Of a stretch of 64,000 nt of DNA, positions 7,988-17,661 are shown one piece after another. The notes below the pieces were generated by a model, which was not told the DNA's origin, did not search any database, and saw only the letters and a list, made by a program, of their open reading frames with translations. How positions within the stretch are numbered: position 1 is the first letter of the stretch; every line of letters begins with the position of its first letter. Both the position numbers and the translations under genes were made by a program. Source of the DNA: Burkholderiaceae bacterium (GTDB lineage Bacteria; Pseudomonadota; Gammaproteobacteria; Burkholderiales; Burkholderiaceae_E); NCBI GenBank assembly GCA_021166725.1, contig JAJPES010000009.1, forward strand, positions 1 through 64,000, in the 5' to 3' direction.

Positions 7988-9229
7988 TCAATTCAACAAC
8001 GCCGTGAACGGCAGGTAACGAACGACGTCCCCGGCCACGATCGCCTGCTGCGGCGGATTGTCGACGAGGCCGTCGCCCCAGACGGTGGACGTGAGGACCG
8101 CCGAGCCCTGGTTCGGGAAGCGATCGAGTCCACCCCGTTCGTTGAGTCTAACCCGCAGGAACTCGCGGCGTCGGTCGGGCCTGGGCCAGGCGAAATCGGC
8201 ACGCGTCGCGAGCGCGCGCGGCGCGACGTCGTGCGCTCCCTGCAGTCGCAGCACGAACGGACGCACCATCAACAGGAAGGTGACGAAACTGGACACCGGG
8301 TTGCCCGGCAGCCCGATGAAGTGGGCGAAGTCGCTGCTCGTCGCGGAGGCTCGCCGCACCCGCCCGTACGCCAGCGGCTTGCCCGGCTTCATCGCGATCT
8401 GCCACAGGCGCAGTTCGCCCTCGGCCTGAACGGCAGGCTTGACATGGTCCTCCTCGCCCACCGAGACGCCGCCGGAGGTGACGATGAGGTCGTTGTCGGC
8501 GGCCGCGCGGCGCAACGCTTCGCGCGTGGCCTGCAGCGCATCGGGGACGTCGCCCAGATCGTGCACGATGCAGCCCAGTCGTCGCAGCAGCGACACCAGC
8601 ACGAAGCGGTTGCTGTTGTAGATCGCCCCCGGGCGCAGCGGCTCGCCGGGCATCGCCAGTTCGTCGCCGGTGAAGAAGCACGCGACGCGAACGCGGCGGC
8701 GCACGTCGAGCCGCGCGAGGCCGACCGACGCCGCGAGGCCCGTCGCCTGCGGGGTGAGCCGCGTGCCGGCCGGCAGGATGACGCTGTCCGCGGCAATGTC
8801 CTCGCCGACGCGGCGAATCCACTGGCCGGGCTCGGGGCAGTGCGTGAAGACAACGTGCTCGCCTTCGGCGCTCGCCTGCTCCTGCATGACGATGGCGTCG
8901 GCGCCGTCGGGGACGAGCCCGCCGGTGAAGATGCGCGCCGCCTCGCCCGCGGCAAGCGGCCGCCCTACGTGGCCGGCCGGAATGCGTTGCGCGATCGGCA
9001 GCCGCACCGGCGCCTGCTCACTCGCCCGCGCGAGATCGGCGCGGCGCACGGCGTAGCCGTCCATCTGCGTGTTGTCGTGCGGCGGAACGTTCAGCGTCGA
9101 GCGCAGGTCGGCGGCGAGCACGCGCCCGTCGGCGTCGAGCGTGTCGAGGGTCTCGGTTTCGGCTACGGGCGTCGCGTTGCCGAGCAGCGCCGCGAGCGCG
9201 TCATCGAACGGCTGCAATGCGGGTTTCAT
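7988..9229 (-). CDS. moeA: Molybdopterin molybdenumtransferase MoeA
   Basis: 413 aa. It inserts molybdate into adenylylated molybdopterin at the end of cofactor synthesis. The domain order fits MoeA: an N-terminal region with PPHDNTQMDGYAVR (around 50), the substrate-site segment IFTGGLVPDGADAIVMQE (about 105-122), a MogA-like domain with TSGGVSVGEEDHVK (about 245) and a C-terminal beta domain with FIGLPGNPVSSFVTF (about 300). Its start overlaps the end of mobB by 29 bp. Confidence 0.96.
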   Translation of the reverse strand: MKPALQPFDDALAALLGNATPVAETETLDTLDADGRVLAADLRSTLNVPPHDNTQMDGYAVRRADLARASEQAPVRLPIAQRIPAGHVGRPLAAGEAARIFTGGLVPDGADAIVMQEQASAEGEHVVFTHCPEPGQWIRRVGEDIAADSVILPAGTRLTPQATGLAASVGLARLDVRRRVRVACFFTGDELAMPGEPLRPGAIYNSNRFVLVSLLRRLGCIVHDLGDVPDALQATREALRRAAADNDLIVTSGGVSVGEEDHVKPAVQAEGELRLWQIAMKPGKPLAYGRVRRASATSSDFAHFIGLPGNPVSSFVTFLLMVRPFVLRLQGAHDVAPRALATRADFAWPRPDRRREFLRVRLNERGGLDRFPNQGSAVLTSTVWGDGLVDNPPQQAIVAGDVVRYLPFTALLN

Positions 9230-9722
9230 TCGTTCCTTCGAGATGCGCGAGGATGAACTCGGCGATCGCGTCGGGGTCGTTCAAATCCAGGCGCGGCAGC
9301 TTCGTGACCAGCGCTGCATCGCTCGCAACGGCGACGATGTTCGGGTCGTTCGGGTACAACGGCTCCTTGCCGAGCGACGGGCGGTGCACCTCGAGCTTGG
9401 GAATCGCAGCGTGCTTGTAGCCCTCGACGAGCACGAGATCGCACGGCGAGAAGCGCTGCAGCTGCTCGTACAACGACGGCTCGGACTCGTCGCGCAACTC
9501 GTGCATCAGCACCCAGCGCTGGTCGGAGGTGATCAGCACCTCCGAGGCCCCTGCCTCGCGATGGCGGTAGGAATCCTTGCCGGGCTTGTCGATGTCGAAC
9601 AGGTGATGCGCGTGCTTGACCAGCGACACGCGCAGCCCGCGCAGCACGAAGCGCGGTATCAGTTGCTCGATGAGCGTGGTCTTGCCCGAGCCGGAGTAAC
9701 CCGCGAAGCCGAAGACTTTCAT
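9201..9722 (-). CDS. mobB: Molybdopterin-guanine dinucleotide biosynthesis adaptor MobB
   Basis: 173-aa P-loop GTP-binding protein. The Walker A motif GYSGSGKTT spans residues 8-16, followed by LVKHAHHLFDIDKPGKDSYRH and the Walker B-like CDLVLVEGYKH. MobB assists MobA in attaching GMP to the molybdenum cofactor. Its presence suggests that the bis-MGD form, used by DMSO-reductase-family enzymes, is made; mobA itself is not in the window. The gene follows thrC after 111 bp and overlaps moeA. Confidence 0.94.
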   Translation of the reverse strand: MKVFGFAGYSGSGKTTLIEQLIPRFVLRGLRVSLVKHAHHLFDIDKPGKDSYRHREAGASEVLITSDQRWVLMHELRDESEPSLYEQLQRFSPCDLVLVEGYKHAAIPKLEVHRPSLGKEPLYPNDPNIVAVASDAALVTKLPRLDLNDPDAIAEFILAHLEGTNETRIAAVR

Positions 9723-9833
9723 GTCGGGTTCGAGGATACCCGAGCGGAAGGCGCTATGTGCGCGACGCGCATACTCGCGGCATGAGATGCCGGCCGAGCA
9801 CGCGAACGAGCGCGCGCCGCGACCGACCCGGCA

Positions 9834-11285
9834 TCAGGCGTCGGCGCGCCAGCGGCAGTCCACGCTCGACGGCAGCGCGTCGGTGCGATCGGCGATGTAG
9901 CGCTTCAGGCGCTCGACGTCCGCCGGCATGCGCTCGTAGCGCTGCGGCAGCGCCTCGATGCCCTCGTAGCCGACCGGCCGAGGCGGCTCGGCGCCGATCG
10001 CCTCGCGGATCGTATCGGCGAACTTCGCCGGCTGCGCGGTCTCGAGGCAGATCATCGGCACGCCGGTCTCGCGCCAGTTGCGCGCCACGTGCAGGCCGTC
10101 TGCAGTGTGCGGATCGACGACGACGCCGTAGCGCTCGTGCGTCGCGCGGATCGTCGCGACGCGATCGGCATGCGTGCTGCGCCCCGACGCGAAGCCGTAG
10201 CCCGGGAAACGCCCGGCCTCGGCGCTGCCGCCGATGTCGAACTGGCCGTCGCGCTCGAGCGTGGACCACAGCTCGCGAACGCGCGCGGGGTCGTGCCCGG
10301 CGAGGTCGAAGACGAAGCGCTCGAAGTTCGACGCCTTCGAGATGTCCATCGACGGGCTGCTCGTGTGGTGCGTCTCGCGCGCGGCGCGCGGGCGGTAGCG
10401 GCCGGTGCGGATGAACTCGTCGAGCACGTCGTTCTCGTTGGTGGCGACGACGAGACGCGAGATCGGCAGGCCCATCTGGCGCGCGATGTGTCCGGCCAGC
10501 ACGTTGCCGAAGTTGCCCGACGGAACGGTGAACGACACGCGCTCGTCGTTGCTGCGCGTGGCGGCGAAGAAGCCCTTGAAGTAGTAGACGATCTGAGCCG
10601 CGACGCGTGCCCAGTTGATCGAGTTGACGGTGCCGATCGAGTGGCGGCGCTTGAACAGAAGGTCGTTCGAGACGGCCTTCACCATGTCCTGGCACTCGTC
10701 GAACACGCCGTCGACGGCGATGTTGAACACGTTCGCGTCGCTGAGCGAGTACATCTGCGCGGTCTGGAACGCGCTCATCCGCCGGTACGGCGACAGCATG
10801 AACACCTGGATGCCGGCGCGACCGCGCATCGCGTATTCGGCCGCGCTGCCGGTGTCGCCCGAGGTGGCGCCGAGGATGTTCAGCTCGCTCTTCTGCTCGC
10901 GCAGCACGTGCTCGAAGAGCGCGCCGAGCAGCTGCATCGCGACGTCCTTGAACGCCAGCGTGGGGCCGTTGGAGAGCTTCAGCAGCGCCAGGCCCGGCTC
11001 GAGCCCGGCGAGCGGCGTGATCTCGTCGCTGCCGAATACGTCGGCTGTGTAGGTTTCGCGGCACAGCCTGCGCAACTGCTCGGCCGGCAGGTCGTCGGCG
11101 TACAGCCGCAGGACTTCGAACGCGAGCTCGGCGTAGGGCAGCTTGCGCCACCGAGCGAGCGTCGCATCGTCGATGCGCGGATAACGCTCGGGCACGACGA
11201 GCCCGCCGTCGGGCGCCAGGCCGCCGAGCAGGATCTCGGTGAAGCGCGCCGGCTCCATGCCGCCGCGCGTGGACAGATACTTCAC
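9834..11285 (-). CDS. thrC: Threonine synthase ThrC
   Basis: 483-aa PLP enzyme converting O-phosphohomoserine to threonine. The GTG start overlaps the hom stop codon (GTGA). The N-terminus reads MKYLSTRGGMEPARFTE, and the PLP lysine lies in SNGPTLAFKDVAMQ (about 105-118). The phosphate-binding GATSGDTGSAAEYA and substrate-loop SGNFGNVLAGH segments are intact. The length fits the long, fungal/proteobacterial type. It sits between hom and the molybdopterin genes on the same strand. Confidence 0.96.
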   Translation of the reverse strand: MKYLSTRGGMEPARFTEILLGGLAPDGGLVVPERYPRIDDATLARWRKLPYAELAFEVLRLYADDLPAEQLRRLCRETYTADVFGSDEITPLAGLEPGLALLKLSNGPTLAFKDVAMQLLGALFEHVLREQKSELNILGATSGDTGSAAEYAMRGRAGIQVFMLSPYRRMSAFQTAQMYSLSDANVFNIAVDGVFDECQDMVKAVSNDLLFKRRHSIGTVNSINWARVAAQIVYYFKGFFAATRSNDERVSFTVPSGNFGNVLAGHIARQMGLPISRLVVATNENDVLDEFIRTGRYRPRAARETHHTSSPSMDISKASNFERFVFDLAGHDPARVRELWSTLERDGQFDIGGSAEAGRFPGYGFASGRSTHADRVATIRATHERYGVVVDPHTADGLHVARNWRETGVPMICLETAQPAKFADTIREAIGAEPPRPVGYEGIEALPQRYERMPADVERLKRYIADRTDALPSSVDCRWRADA

Positions 11286-12625
11286 TGCAGCTCTTCGAGA
11301 CGAATGCGCACGACGCGCGAGAGCACCGTTTCCAGCGCCTCGATGCGCTCGATCGCGGCGACGATGCGCCGCTCGATCGTGCGGTGCGTGAGCAGGATGA
11401 TGTCGGTCTGGTTTTCGCCTTCGCCCGGCTCGCGCTGCAACGCCGCGTCGATGGAGATCTCGCCGTCGGCGAGGATGCGCGTGACGTCGGCGAGCACGCC
11501 GGGCCGGTCGGCCACGCGCAGGCGCAGGTAGTACGCGGTCTGCACGTCGTCGATCGACAGCACCGGCAGGTCGGACAGCGACTCGGCCTGGAACGCCAGG
11601 TGCGGCACGCGGTTGCCGGGGTCGGAAGTGAACATGCGCGCGACGTCGACGAGATCGGCGACAACCGCGCTCGCGGTGGGTTCGGCTCCGGCGCCCTTGC
11701 CGTAGTACAGCGTGTGGCCGACCGCGTCGCCCTTGACGAGGACCGCGTTCATCGCGCCCTCGACGCTGGCGATCAGGCGCGAAGCCGGGATCAGCGTGGG
11801 ATGCACGCGCAGCTCGAAGCCTTCGGGGCTGGTGTCGGAGCGCCGGCGCCGGCGCGTGATGCCGAGCAGCTTGATGCGGTAGCCGAGCTGCTCGGCGTAG
11901 CGGATGTCCTCGGCCTGCAGCTGCGTGATGCCCTCGACGTGGCACTTGTCGAACTGCACGGGAACGCCGAAAGCGATCGCCGACAGGATCGTGATCTTGT
12001 GCGCGGCATCGATGCCTTCGATGTCGAAGGTGGGGTCGGCCTCGGCGTAGCCCAGGCGCTGCGCTTCGGCGAGCACGGCGTCGAAGGCGAGCTTGCGCTC
12101 GCGCATCTCGGACAGGATGAAGTTCGTCGTGCCGTTGATGATGCCGGCGATCCACTCGATGCGGTTCGCCGTGAGCCCTTCGCGCAGCGCCTTGATGATC
12201 GGTATGCCGCCGGCCACCGCCGCCTCGAAGGCGACCATCACGCCGCGGTGCGAAGCGGCGCGGAAGATCTCGTTGCCGTGCACGGCGAGCAGCGCCTTGT
12301 TGGCGGTGACGACGTGCTTGCCCTGCTCGATCGCGGCGAGCACGAGCTCGCGCGCGATTCCGTAGCCGCCGATCAGCTCGACGACGACGTCGATCTCGGG
12401 ATTCGCGATCACCTTGCGTGCGTCGTCGACGACGTCCACGCCCGCGCCCACCCGCTCGCGCGCCCGCGCGACGTCGAGGTCGGCGACCTGCACGATCTCG
12501 ATCGGCCGTCCGGCGCGACGCCGGATCTCGTCCTGGTTGCGATGCAGGACGTCGAACGTGCCGCCGCCCACCGTGCCGATGCCGAGCAGGCCGACGCGCA
12601 CCGGCCCGAGTTTCTCGCCGCTCAT
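11282..12625 (-). CDS. hom: Homoserine dehydrogenase
   Basis: 447 aa. It reduces aspartate semialdehyde to homoserine for threonine and methionine synthesis. The nucleotide-binding loop is GLLGIGTVGGG (about 12-22). The catalytic domain contains AAVAGGIPIIKALREGL and GIINGTTNFIL, and a C-terminal ACT domain (VADRPGVLADVTRILADGEIS) is likely to bind the threonine effector. The ATG at 12625 was chosen. A GTG at 12670 that overlaps the aminotransferase stop would add 15 residues and cannot be excluded. Confidence 0.95.
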   Translation of the reverse strand: MSGEKLGPVRVGLLGIGTVGGGTFDVLHRNQDEIRRRAGRPIEIVQVADLDVARARERVGAGVDVVDDARKVIANPEIDVVVELIGGYGIARELVLAAIEQGKHVVTANKALLAVHGNEIFRAASHRGVMVAFEAAVAGGIPIIKALREGLTANRIEWIAGIINGTTNFILSEMRERKLAFDAVLAEAQRLGYAEADPTFDIEGIDAAHKITILSAIAFGVPVQFDKCHVEGITQLQAEDIRYAEQLGYRIKLLGITRRRRRSDTSPEGFELRVHPTLIPASRLIASVEGAMNAVLVKGDAVGHTLYYGKGAGAEPTASAVVADLVDVARMFTSDPGNRVPHLAFQAESLSDLPVLSIDDVQTAYYLRLRVADRPGVLADVTRILADGEISIDAALQREPGEGENQTDIILLTHRTIERRIVAAIERIEALETVLSRVVRIRLEELQ

Positions 12626-12666
12626 GCGTGCGCCGCCCGCCTTGCGTTCCTGCGTAGTGTTGACGC

Positions 12667-13872
12667 TCACGCCGCGATCCGGATCAAGCCGTCCTTGCGG
12701 AACATCTCCTTGATGCCGCGCACCGCCTGGCGAATGCGCTGCTCGTTCTCGATCAGCGCGAAGCGGACGTGGTCGTCGCCGTATTCGCCGAAGCCGATGC
12801 CGGGCGAGACCGCGACCTTCGCTTCGTCGAGCAGCTTCTTGGCGAACTCGAGCGAGCCCATCGCACGATAGGGCTCGGGAATGCGCGCCCAGATGTACAT
12901 CGACGCGCTCGGCACCTCGACCTCCCAGCCCGCCTCGTGCAGCGCGCGTGCGAGCACGTTGCGCCGCGTCTGGTACTTCAGGCGCGCCTCCTCGACGCAT
13001 TCCTGCGGGCCGTCGAGCGCGGCGACCGCGGCGACCTGGATCGGCGTGAAGGTGCCGTAGTCGTGGTAGCTCTTCATGCGCGCCAGCGCGGCGACGATTT
13101 CGGCATTGCCCACCATGAAGCCGATGCGCCAACCGGCCATGTTGTAGCTCTTGCTCATCGTGAAGAACTCGACGGCGACGTCCATCGCGCCGGGCACCTG
13201 CATGATCGACGGTGCGCGGTAGTCGTCGAAGACGATGTCGGCGTAGGCGAGGTCGTGCACGACGATGATGTCGTGCTCGCGCGCGAGCGCGACGACGCGC
13301 TCGAAGAATGCGAGGTCGACGCACCGGGCGGTGGGATTGCTCGGGAAACCGAGGATCATCATCTTCGGCTTGGGCGAGGTTTCGCGCACGGCGCGCTCGA
13401 GCTCCTCGAGGAAGTCCACGCCGGGCGTCATGCGCACCGGATGCGTTTCCGCACCGGCGATCACGGCGCCGTAGATGTGAATGGGATAGCTCGGGTTGGG
13501 AACAAGTACGGTGTCGCCGCGATCGAGCGTGGCGAGCATCAGGTGCGCGATGCCTTCCTTCGAGCCGATGGTGACGATTGCCTCGGTGGCCGGATCGATG
13601 TCGACGTCGTAGCGTCGCTTGTACCAGTCGGAGATGGCCTTGCGCAGGCGCGGAATGCCCTTCGAGATCGAATAGCCGTGCGTATGCGGACGCTGCGAGG
13701 CCTCGACCAGCTTGTCGATAATGTGCTGCGGCGCCGGACCGTCCGGGTTGCCCATGCTCAGGTCGATGATGTCCTCGCCGCGATGGCGTGCGGCCATCTT
13801 CAGCTCGCCCGTGATGTTGAATACGTAGGGGGGCAGGCGCTGGATGCGAGAGAACTCGCGATGAAAGACCAT
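12667..13872 (-). CDS. alaC: AlaC-type pyridoxal-phosphate aminotransferase
   Basis: 401-aa class I/II aminotransferase. The PLP-lysine is in [16 protein letters not shown] (about 234-249). Other family landmarks are [13 protein letters not shown], the phosphate-binding SYHDYGTF region and the C-terminal [16 protein letters not shown]. It resembles glutamate-pyruvate aminotransferase AlaC (YfdZ), which is commonly placed upstream of hom in Burkholderiales. The start at [19 protein letters not shown] was chosen because homologues begin there; the open frame extends 11 codons further. Gene order hints at a link to aspartate-family amino acids. Confidence 0.9.
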   Translation of the reverse strand: MVFHREFSRIQRLPPYVFNITGELKMAARHRGEDIIDLSMGNPDGPAPQHIIDKLVEASQRPHTHGYSISKGIPRLRKAISDWYKRRYDVDIDPATEAIVTIGSKEGIAHLMLATLDRGDTVLVPNPSYPIHIYGAVIAGAETHPVRMTPGVDFLEELERAVRETSPKPKMMILGFPSNPTARCVDLAFFERVVALAREHDIIVVHDLAYADIVFDDYRAPSIMQVPGAMDVAVEFFTMSKSYNMAGWRIGFMVGNAEIVAALARMKSYHDYGTFTPIQVAAVAALDGPQECVEEARLKYQTRRNVLARALHEAGWEVEVPSASMYIWARIPEPYRAMGSLEFAKKLLDEAKVAVSPGIGFGEYGDDHVRFALIENEQRIRQAVRGIKEMFRKDGLIRIAA

Positions 13873-13933
13873 GGGGCAACTCCGTTGAACCGAAGAATGT
13901 AACATTTTCAGTCGTTTCGGAACGTCTTCGGCA

Positions 13934-14308
13934 ATGAAACTTCACTCGGACACTTCCGCCGGCGCCAACACGTTCACCGCCTACGGAGACGGCTGGTTCG
14001 ACGTCAACGGCGCGCGTCACACGGGGTCGGTTCTCGTCGTCCCGGAGGCCGAGGTCGTCGGCTGGGGCGTCGTCGATTTCGATTCCCTTTCGGAAGCGGA
14101 TTTCGAGCGGCTGCTCGCGCTCGAGCCCGAGCTCGTGCTGCTCGGCACCGGCACCCGGCAACGCTTCCCGCATCCGCGGCTCACCGCTCCGCTGGCGCGC
14201 CGGCAGATCGGCGTCGAGGTGATGGATACGGGAGCCGCGTGCCGGACGTACAACATCCTGGCGGCAGAAGGCAGAAGGGCGCTGGCGGCGGTGCTGCCGA
14301 TGGGTTGA
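13934..14308 (+). CDS. Mth938-like domain protein (DUF498 family)
   Basis: 124 aa, the compact Mth938/NDUFAF3-like fold. It starts [21 protein letters not shown] and has the family segments [24 protein letters not shown] and [14 protein letters not shown]. Bacterial function is not established; the human relative NDUFAF3 assists complex I assembly. It is divergent from alaC with a 61-bp gap and is followed by a peroxiredoxin on the same strand. Confidence 0.88.
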   Translation: MKLHSDTSAGANTFTAYGDGWFDVNGARHTGSVLVVPEAEVVGWGVVDFDSLSEADFERLLALEPELVLLGTGTRQRFPHPRLTAPLARRQIGVEVMDTGAACRTYNILAAEGRRALAAVLPMG

Positions 14309-14372
14309 TCGCCTGTGTTATGTTCACTCGAGCCGACGCGACGCGTCGGTCGATCCGCAGACCGGAGTTTCG

Positions 14373-14834
14373 TTGAGCGTTCCGATCGGCAGTCCGATTC
14401 CCGCTTTCCGCGCCGCCTCCACGGGCGGCGAGATCGACTCGGCGGATCTGAAGGGACGAAAGCTCGTCCTGTACTTCTACCCCAAGGACAACACGCCCGG
14501 CTGCACCCGCCAGGGCGCCGACTTCCGCGACCGGTACGACGACTTCGTTCGCGCGGGCGCCGTCGTCGTCGGTGTCTCGCGTGACAGCGTCAAATCGCAC
14601 GCGAACTTCAAGGCGAAGCTCCAGTTTCCCTTCGAGCTCGTCTCCGACGCCGACGCGTCGCTGTGCCGGGCATTCGACGTGCTTCGCGAGAAGAACCTGT
14701 ACGGCCGGAAGGTGCACGGCATCGAGCGCTCCACCTTCGTCTTCGACGCGGACGGCAAGCTCGCCCGGGAATGGCGCGGCGTACGGGTTCCGGGGCACGT
14801 CGAGGAAGTTCTAGCCTTCGTTCGCTCGCTCTGA
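14373..14834 (+). CDS. bcp: Peroxiredoxin of the Bcp/PrxQ family
   Basis: 153-aa thiol peroxidase reducing hydroperoxides in the cytoplasm. The TTG start has GGAG 6-7 nt upstream; no other start fits the conserved MSVPIGSPIPAFRA beginning. The peroxidatic Cys44 is in the DNTPGCT motif and Arg is conserved in RSTFVFDADG. The resolving cysteine five residues after Cys44, usual in E. coli Bcp, is Ala49 here. Another cysteine, Cys98, is present, so the enzyme is either 1-Cys or uses an atypical partner. Confidence 0.93.
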   Translation: MSVPIGSPIPAFRAASTGGEIDSADLKGRKLVLYFYPKDNTPGCTRQGADFRDRYDDFVRAGAVVVGVSRDSVKSHANFKAKLQFPFELVSDADASLCRAFDVLREKNLYGRKVHGIERSTFVFDADGKLAREWRGVRVPGHVEEVLAFVRSL

Positions 14835-14846
14835 GAAACACCACGA

Positions 14847-16748
14847 ATGCCGCTACCGAAGCCCCCGAGCAAGCCCGGCACCCTGCTCGACCTGACCACT
14901 GCCGTGCAGGCGCGCGCGAAACAGACGCGCGGCGAGGAAGAAGCATCGGCTGCGCCCGCACCCGCCTCCAGGCAGGATGCGGAGCCGGCGCGCGTCGTGC
15001 CGATACGCGGCAAGGCGCGCGTCGAGGAAGTGCAGGACGAGGCTCGTACCGAAGAGCGGCCGCGCCGGCGCGGCGCTACCGCGCAACTGCCGGCGGTGCT
15101 GAAAGCGACGCCGGCACCGGCGACCAGGCCGGCGACCGCCCCCGGCGAGACGACGCAGCCGAGCCGCGCTGCGAAGACGGCAGCAAAGCAGGCCGCAGAA
15201 CCACCTGCCAGGCGGCAAGCATCCAGGCAGCCCCCAGCGCAGGCATCGGCGCCGCCGGCCGCAGTTCCGATGGCAAAGGCGGCGCCGGACTCGTCGCACA
15301 AGAGTTCGCGCGCCGCGCGCCCGGACAGCGAGACGACGCGCGCCCGGCCGCAGGCGAGTCCGGAGGTGCCGAAGCTCTTCGTGCTCGACACCAACGTGCT
15401 GATGCACGATCCGAGCAGCCTGTTTCGCTTCGCCGAGCACGACATCTACCTGCCGATGATGACGCTCGAGGAACTCGACGACCACAAGAAGGGCATGTCG
15501 GAGGTCTCGCGCAATGCACGGCAGGTCAGCCGCACGCTCGACGAGCTGATCGAGGCGGCCGGCGAGGCCGACATCACCGACGGCATACCGCTGGCGGCGC
15601 TGGGCAACCGCGATGCCGTCGGACGCCTGTTCTTCCAGACGCAGGCGATCGCGTCGATGCTGCCGTCGGGACTGCCGATCGGCAAGGCCGACAACCAGAT
15701 CCTCGGCGTCGTGCGCGCGCTGCAGGAACGCCTGCACGATCGGCAGGTGGTGTTGGTGTCGAAGGACATCAACATGCGGATCAAGGCCCGCACGATGGGC
15801 CTGCCGGTCGAGGACTACTACAACGACCAGGTCCTCGAGGACACCGACCTGCTCTACACGGGCGTGCTGCGCCTGCCCGACGACTTCTGGGAGAAGCACG
15901 GCAAGGGCATCGAGTCGTGGCAGCAGGGCGGCCACACCTTCTACCGGATCACCGGGCCGCTCGTCTCGTCGTTGTTGCTGAACCAGTTCGTCTGGTCCGA
16001 AGGCGAGATGCCGCTGCTGGCGAAGGTGCGCGAGATCGCCGGACGCACCGCGGTGCTGCAGACGCTGCGCGACTACGGCCACGGCAAGAACGCCGTCTGG
16101 GGCATCACGGCGCGCAACCGCGAGCAGAACTTCGCGCTGAACCTGCTGATGGATCCGGAGGTCGACTTCGTCACGCTGCTCGGCCAGGCCGGCACCGGCA
16201 AGACGCTGATCACGCTGGCCGCGGGTCTGGTGCAGGTGCTCGAATCGAAGCGCTATACCGAGATCGTGATGACGCGCGCCACCGTGCCGGTGGGCGAGGA
16301 CATCGGCTACCTGCCCGGCACCGAGGAAGAGAAGATGCAGCCGTGGATGGGCGCGCTCGAGGACAACCTCGAAGTGCTCAACCGCAGCGATCCGGCCGCC
16401 GGCGAATGGGGACGCGCCGCGACCAACGACCTGATCCGCTCGCGCGTTCGCGTGAAGTCGATGTCGTTCATGCGCGGGCGCACCTTCACCAACAAGTACC
16501 TGATCGTCGACGAGGCGCAGAACCTCACGCCGAAGCAGATGAAGACGCTGGTCACGCGCGCGGGCCCGGGGACGAAGGTCGTCTGCATGGGGAACATCGC
16601 GCAGATCGACACGCCGTACCTCACCGAGGGGTCGTCGGGGCTCACGTACGTGGTCGACCGCTTCAAGGGGTGGCCGCACGCGGGGCACGTGACGCTGCAG
16701 CGGGGGGAGCGGTCGAGGCTGGCGGATTTCGCGACGGAGGTGCTTTAG
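14847..16748 (+). CDS. PIN-PhoH fusion ATPase/ribonuclease (PhoH2-like)
   Basis: 633 aa. Residues 1-170 form a low-complexity Ala/Pro/Arg-rich linker with no recognisable fold. A PIN nuclease domain follows (about 174-310), starting LFVLDTNVLMHD with catalytic Asp180 and EELDDHKKG. The PhoH P-loop ATPase (about 420-633) has Walker A GQAGTGKT (446-453) and PVGEDIGYLPGTEEEKM. PIN-PhoH proteins are described as RNA helicase/RNases. It starts 13 bp after bcp. The unusually long basic linker is the odd part. Confidence 0.93.
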   Translation: MPLPKPPSKPGTLLDLTTAVQARAKQTRGEEEASAAPAPASRQDAEPARVVPIRGKARVEEVQDEARTEERPRRRGATAQLPAVLKATPAPATRPATAPGETTQPSRAAKTAAKQAAEPPARRQASRQPPAQASAPPAAVPMAKAAPDSSHKSSRAARPDSETTRARPQASPEVPKLFVLDTNVLMHDPSSLFRFAEHDIYLPMMTLEELDDHKKGMSEVSRNARQVSRTLDELIEAAGEADITDGIPLAALGNRDAVGRLFFQTQAIASMLPSGLPIGKADNQILGVVRALQERLHDRQVVLVSKDINMRIKARTMGLPVEDYYNDQVLEDTDLLYTGVLRLPDDFWEKHGKGIESWQQGGHTFYRITGPLVSSLLLNQFVWSEGEMPLLAKVREIAGRTAVLQTLRDYGHGKNAVWGITARNREQNFALNLLMDPEVDFVTLLGQAGTGKTLITLAAGLVQVLESKRYTEIVMTRATVPVGEDIGYLPGTEEEKMQPWMGALEDNLEVLNRSDPAAGEWGRAATNDLIRSRVRVKSMSFMRGRTFTNKYLIVDEAQNLTPKQMKTLVTRAGPGTKVVCMGNIAQIDTPYLTEGSSGLTYVVDRFKGWPHAGHVTLQRGERSRLADFATEVL

Positions 16749-16997
16749 GGAGAGAAGGGTGAAGGGGGAAGGGGACGTCTTCCGATCGTCGGGACGCTCT
16801 TCGGCTCGGCGCGGCGTTCGTTTGGTCTGGCTCAGCGGGCGTTGATCGGTAGCCGGGCGAGTCGGAGTGCGCGTTTCGCGCGCGTCTTGACCGGCGTTGC
16901 CCGGGAGCCGGGTCCAGGAGCGCGTGTTTCGAACGTTTTGCTCGGCGGGGTGTATTGCACGAGCAGAAACGCGCGAATTACGAGCACTGCGGGCGGG

Positions 16998-17417
16998 TCA
17001 AGATTCTGCGAGCGTTTTCCGAGGTCGCCCGCCGAGCGCGCCGTTGCGGCGCGCTGCTACGGCCTTGGCTCGGCTCGTGCTGCGGCCCCCGGCACGGCCC
17101 AACTCGGTGGCCATCCAGCGCGCTGATCCGCGCACTCCGGCGATCAACGCCGGAAGGAAGACATCGGCATCGAGCATCGGGAAGTGCAATCCGAGCCCGG
17201 AGGGACTGACCTCGATAGACGAAAGCGCATCGTCGGGTGCTCCGTCCACGCCCTGCACTCCGTTCGGCGAGAACGCCAACTCCACGCCGCTCTCGAGTTG
17301 CACGACGACTCGTCGACGGCGGCGATCGTAGCGCGCGCTGCTCGCTCGCGGACCTTCGGCCAGGCGCTCTGCCATCCGTTGATCGGCCGCGTCGATGGAT
17401 TCAGGCGAGATCTTCAT
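16998..17417 (-). CDS. DUF2442 protein, putative partner in a two-gene module
   Basis: 139 aa starting MKISPESIDAADQRMAERLA. The central segment (about 30-100), with VVVQLESGVELAFSPNGVQG and a LHFPMLDADVFLPALIAGV end, matches the DUF2442 family. A basic tail, ARRNGALGGRPRK, follows and resembles the DNA-binding tails of antitoxins. The start overlaps the upstream DUF4160 gene by 17 bp. DUF4160-DUF2442 pairs have been proposed as toxin-antitoxin modules from genome context; I know of no demonstrated biochemistry. Confidence 0.75.
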   Translation of the reverse strand: MKISPESIDAADQRMAERLAEGPRASSARYDRRRRRVVVQLESGVELAFSPNGVQGVDGAPDDALSSIEVSPSGLGLHFPMLDADVFLPALIAGVRGSARWMATELGRAGGRSTSRAKAVAARRNGALGGRPRKTLAES

Positions 17418-17652
17418 GGATCGGCTCCCACTTTCGACATAGAGCAAGAAGGTACCGGGCCACGAGTTCCGCGACTCCCTCCAATACGTCACGCGCGAAT
17501 CGGTAGTTCTCGCGGAGACGCGGAGGGCCATCGGGACCGTTCAACTCGAACGTCGCTTCGGCATCCGGGCTTATTACGTGCACGTGCGCGGGCCGATGAT
17601 CGTTCGGACAGATCACGAAACGGATCGCACCAGCGCGGAATATAGTGGGCAT
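17401..17652 (-). CDS. DUF4160 protein, first gene of a putative TA pair
   Basis: 83 aa: MPTIFRAGAIRFVICPNDHRPAHVHV, then FELNGPDGPPRLRENY. The DUF4160 family is recognised by the ND-HRPAHVHV segment with conserved histidines. It is the upstream gene of the pair with DUF2442, with a 17-bp overlap. An 18-bp perfect inverted repeat sits 10 bp upstream of the start codon and no good Shine-Dalgarno is visible. The reading direction matches the neighbouring dnaB, but the gene lies downstream of dnaB behind a 291-bp gap. Confidence 0.8.
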   Translation of the reverse strand: MPTIFRAGAIRFVICPNDHRPAHVHVISPDAEATFELNGPDGPPRLRENYRFARDVLEGVAELVARYLLALCRKWEPIHEDLA

Positions 17653-17661
17653 TGTAGCTTT

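Noticed and set aside
16750-16775. Purine-rich GGGTGAAGGGG similar to 44773-44790
   Set aside because: Short, low-complexity similarity between two intergenic edges; expected by chance in purine runs.
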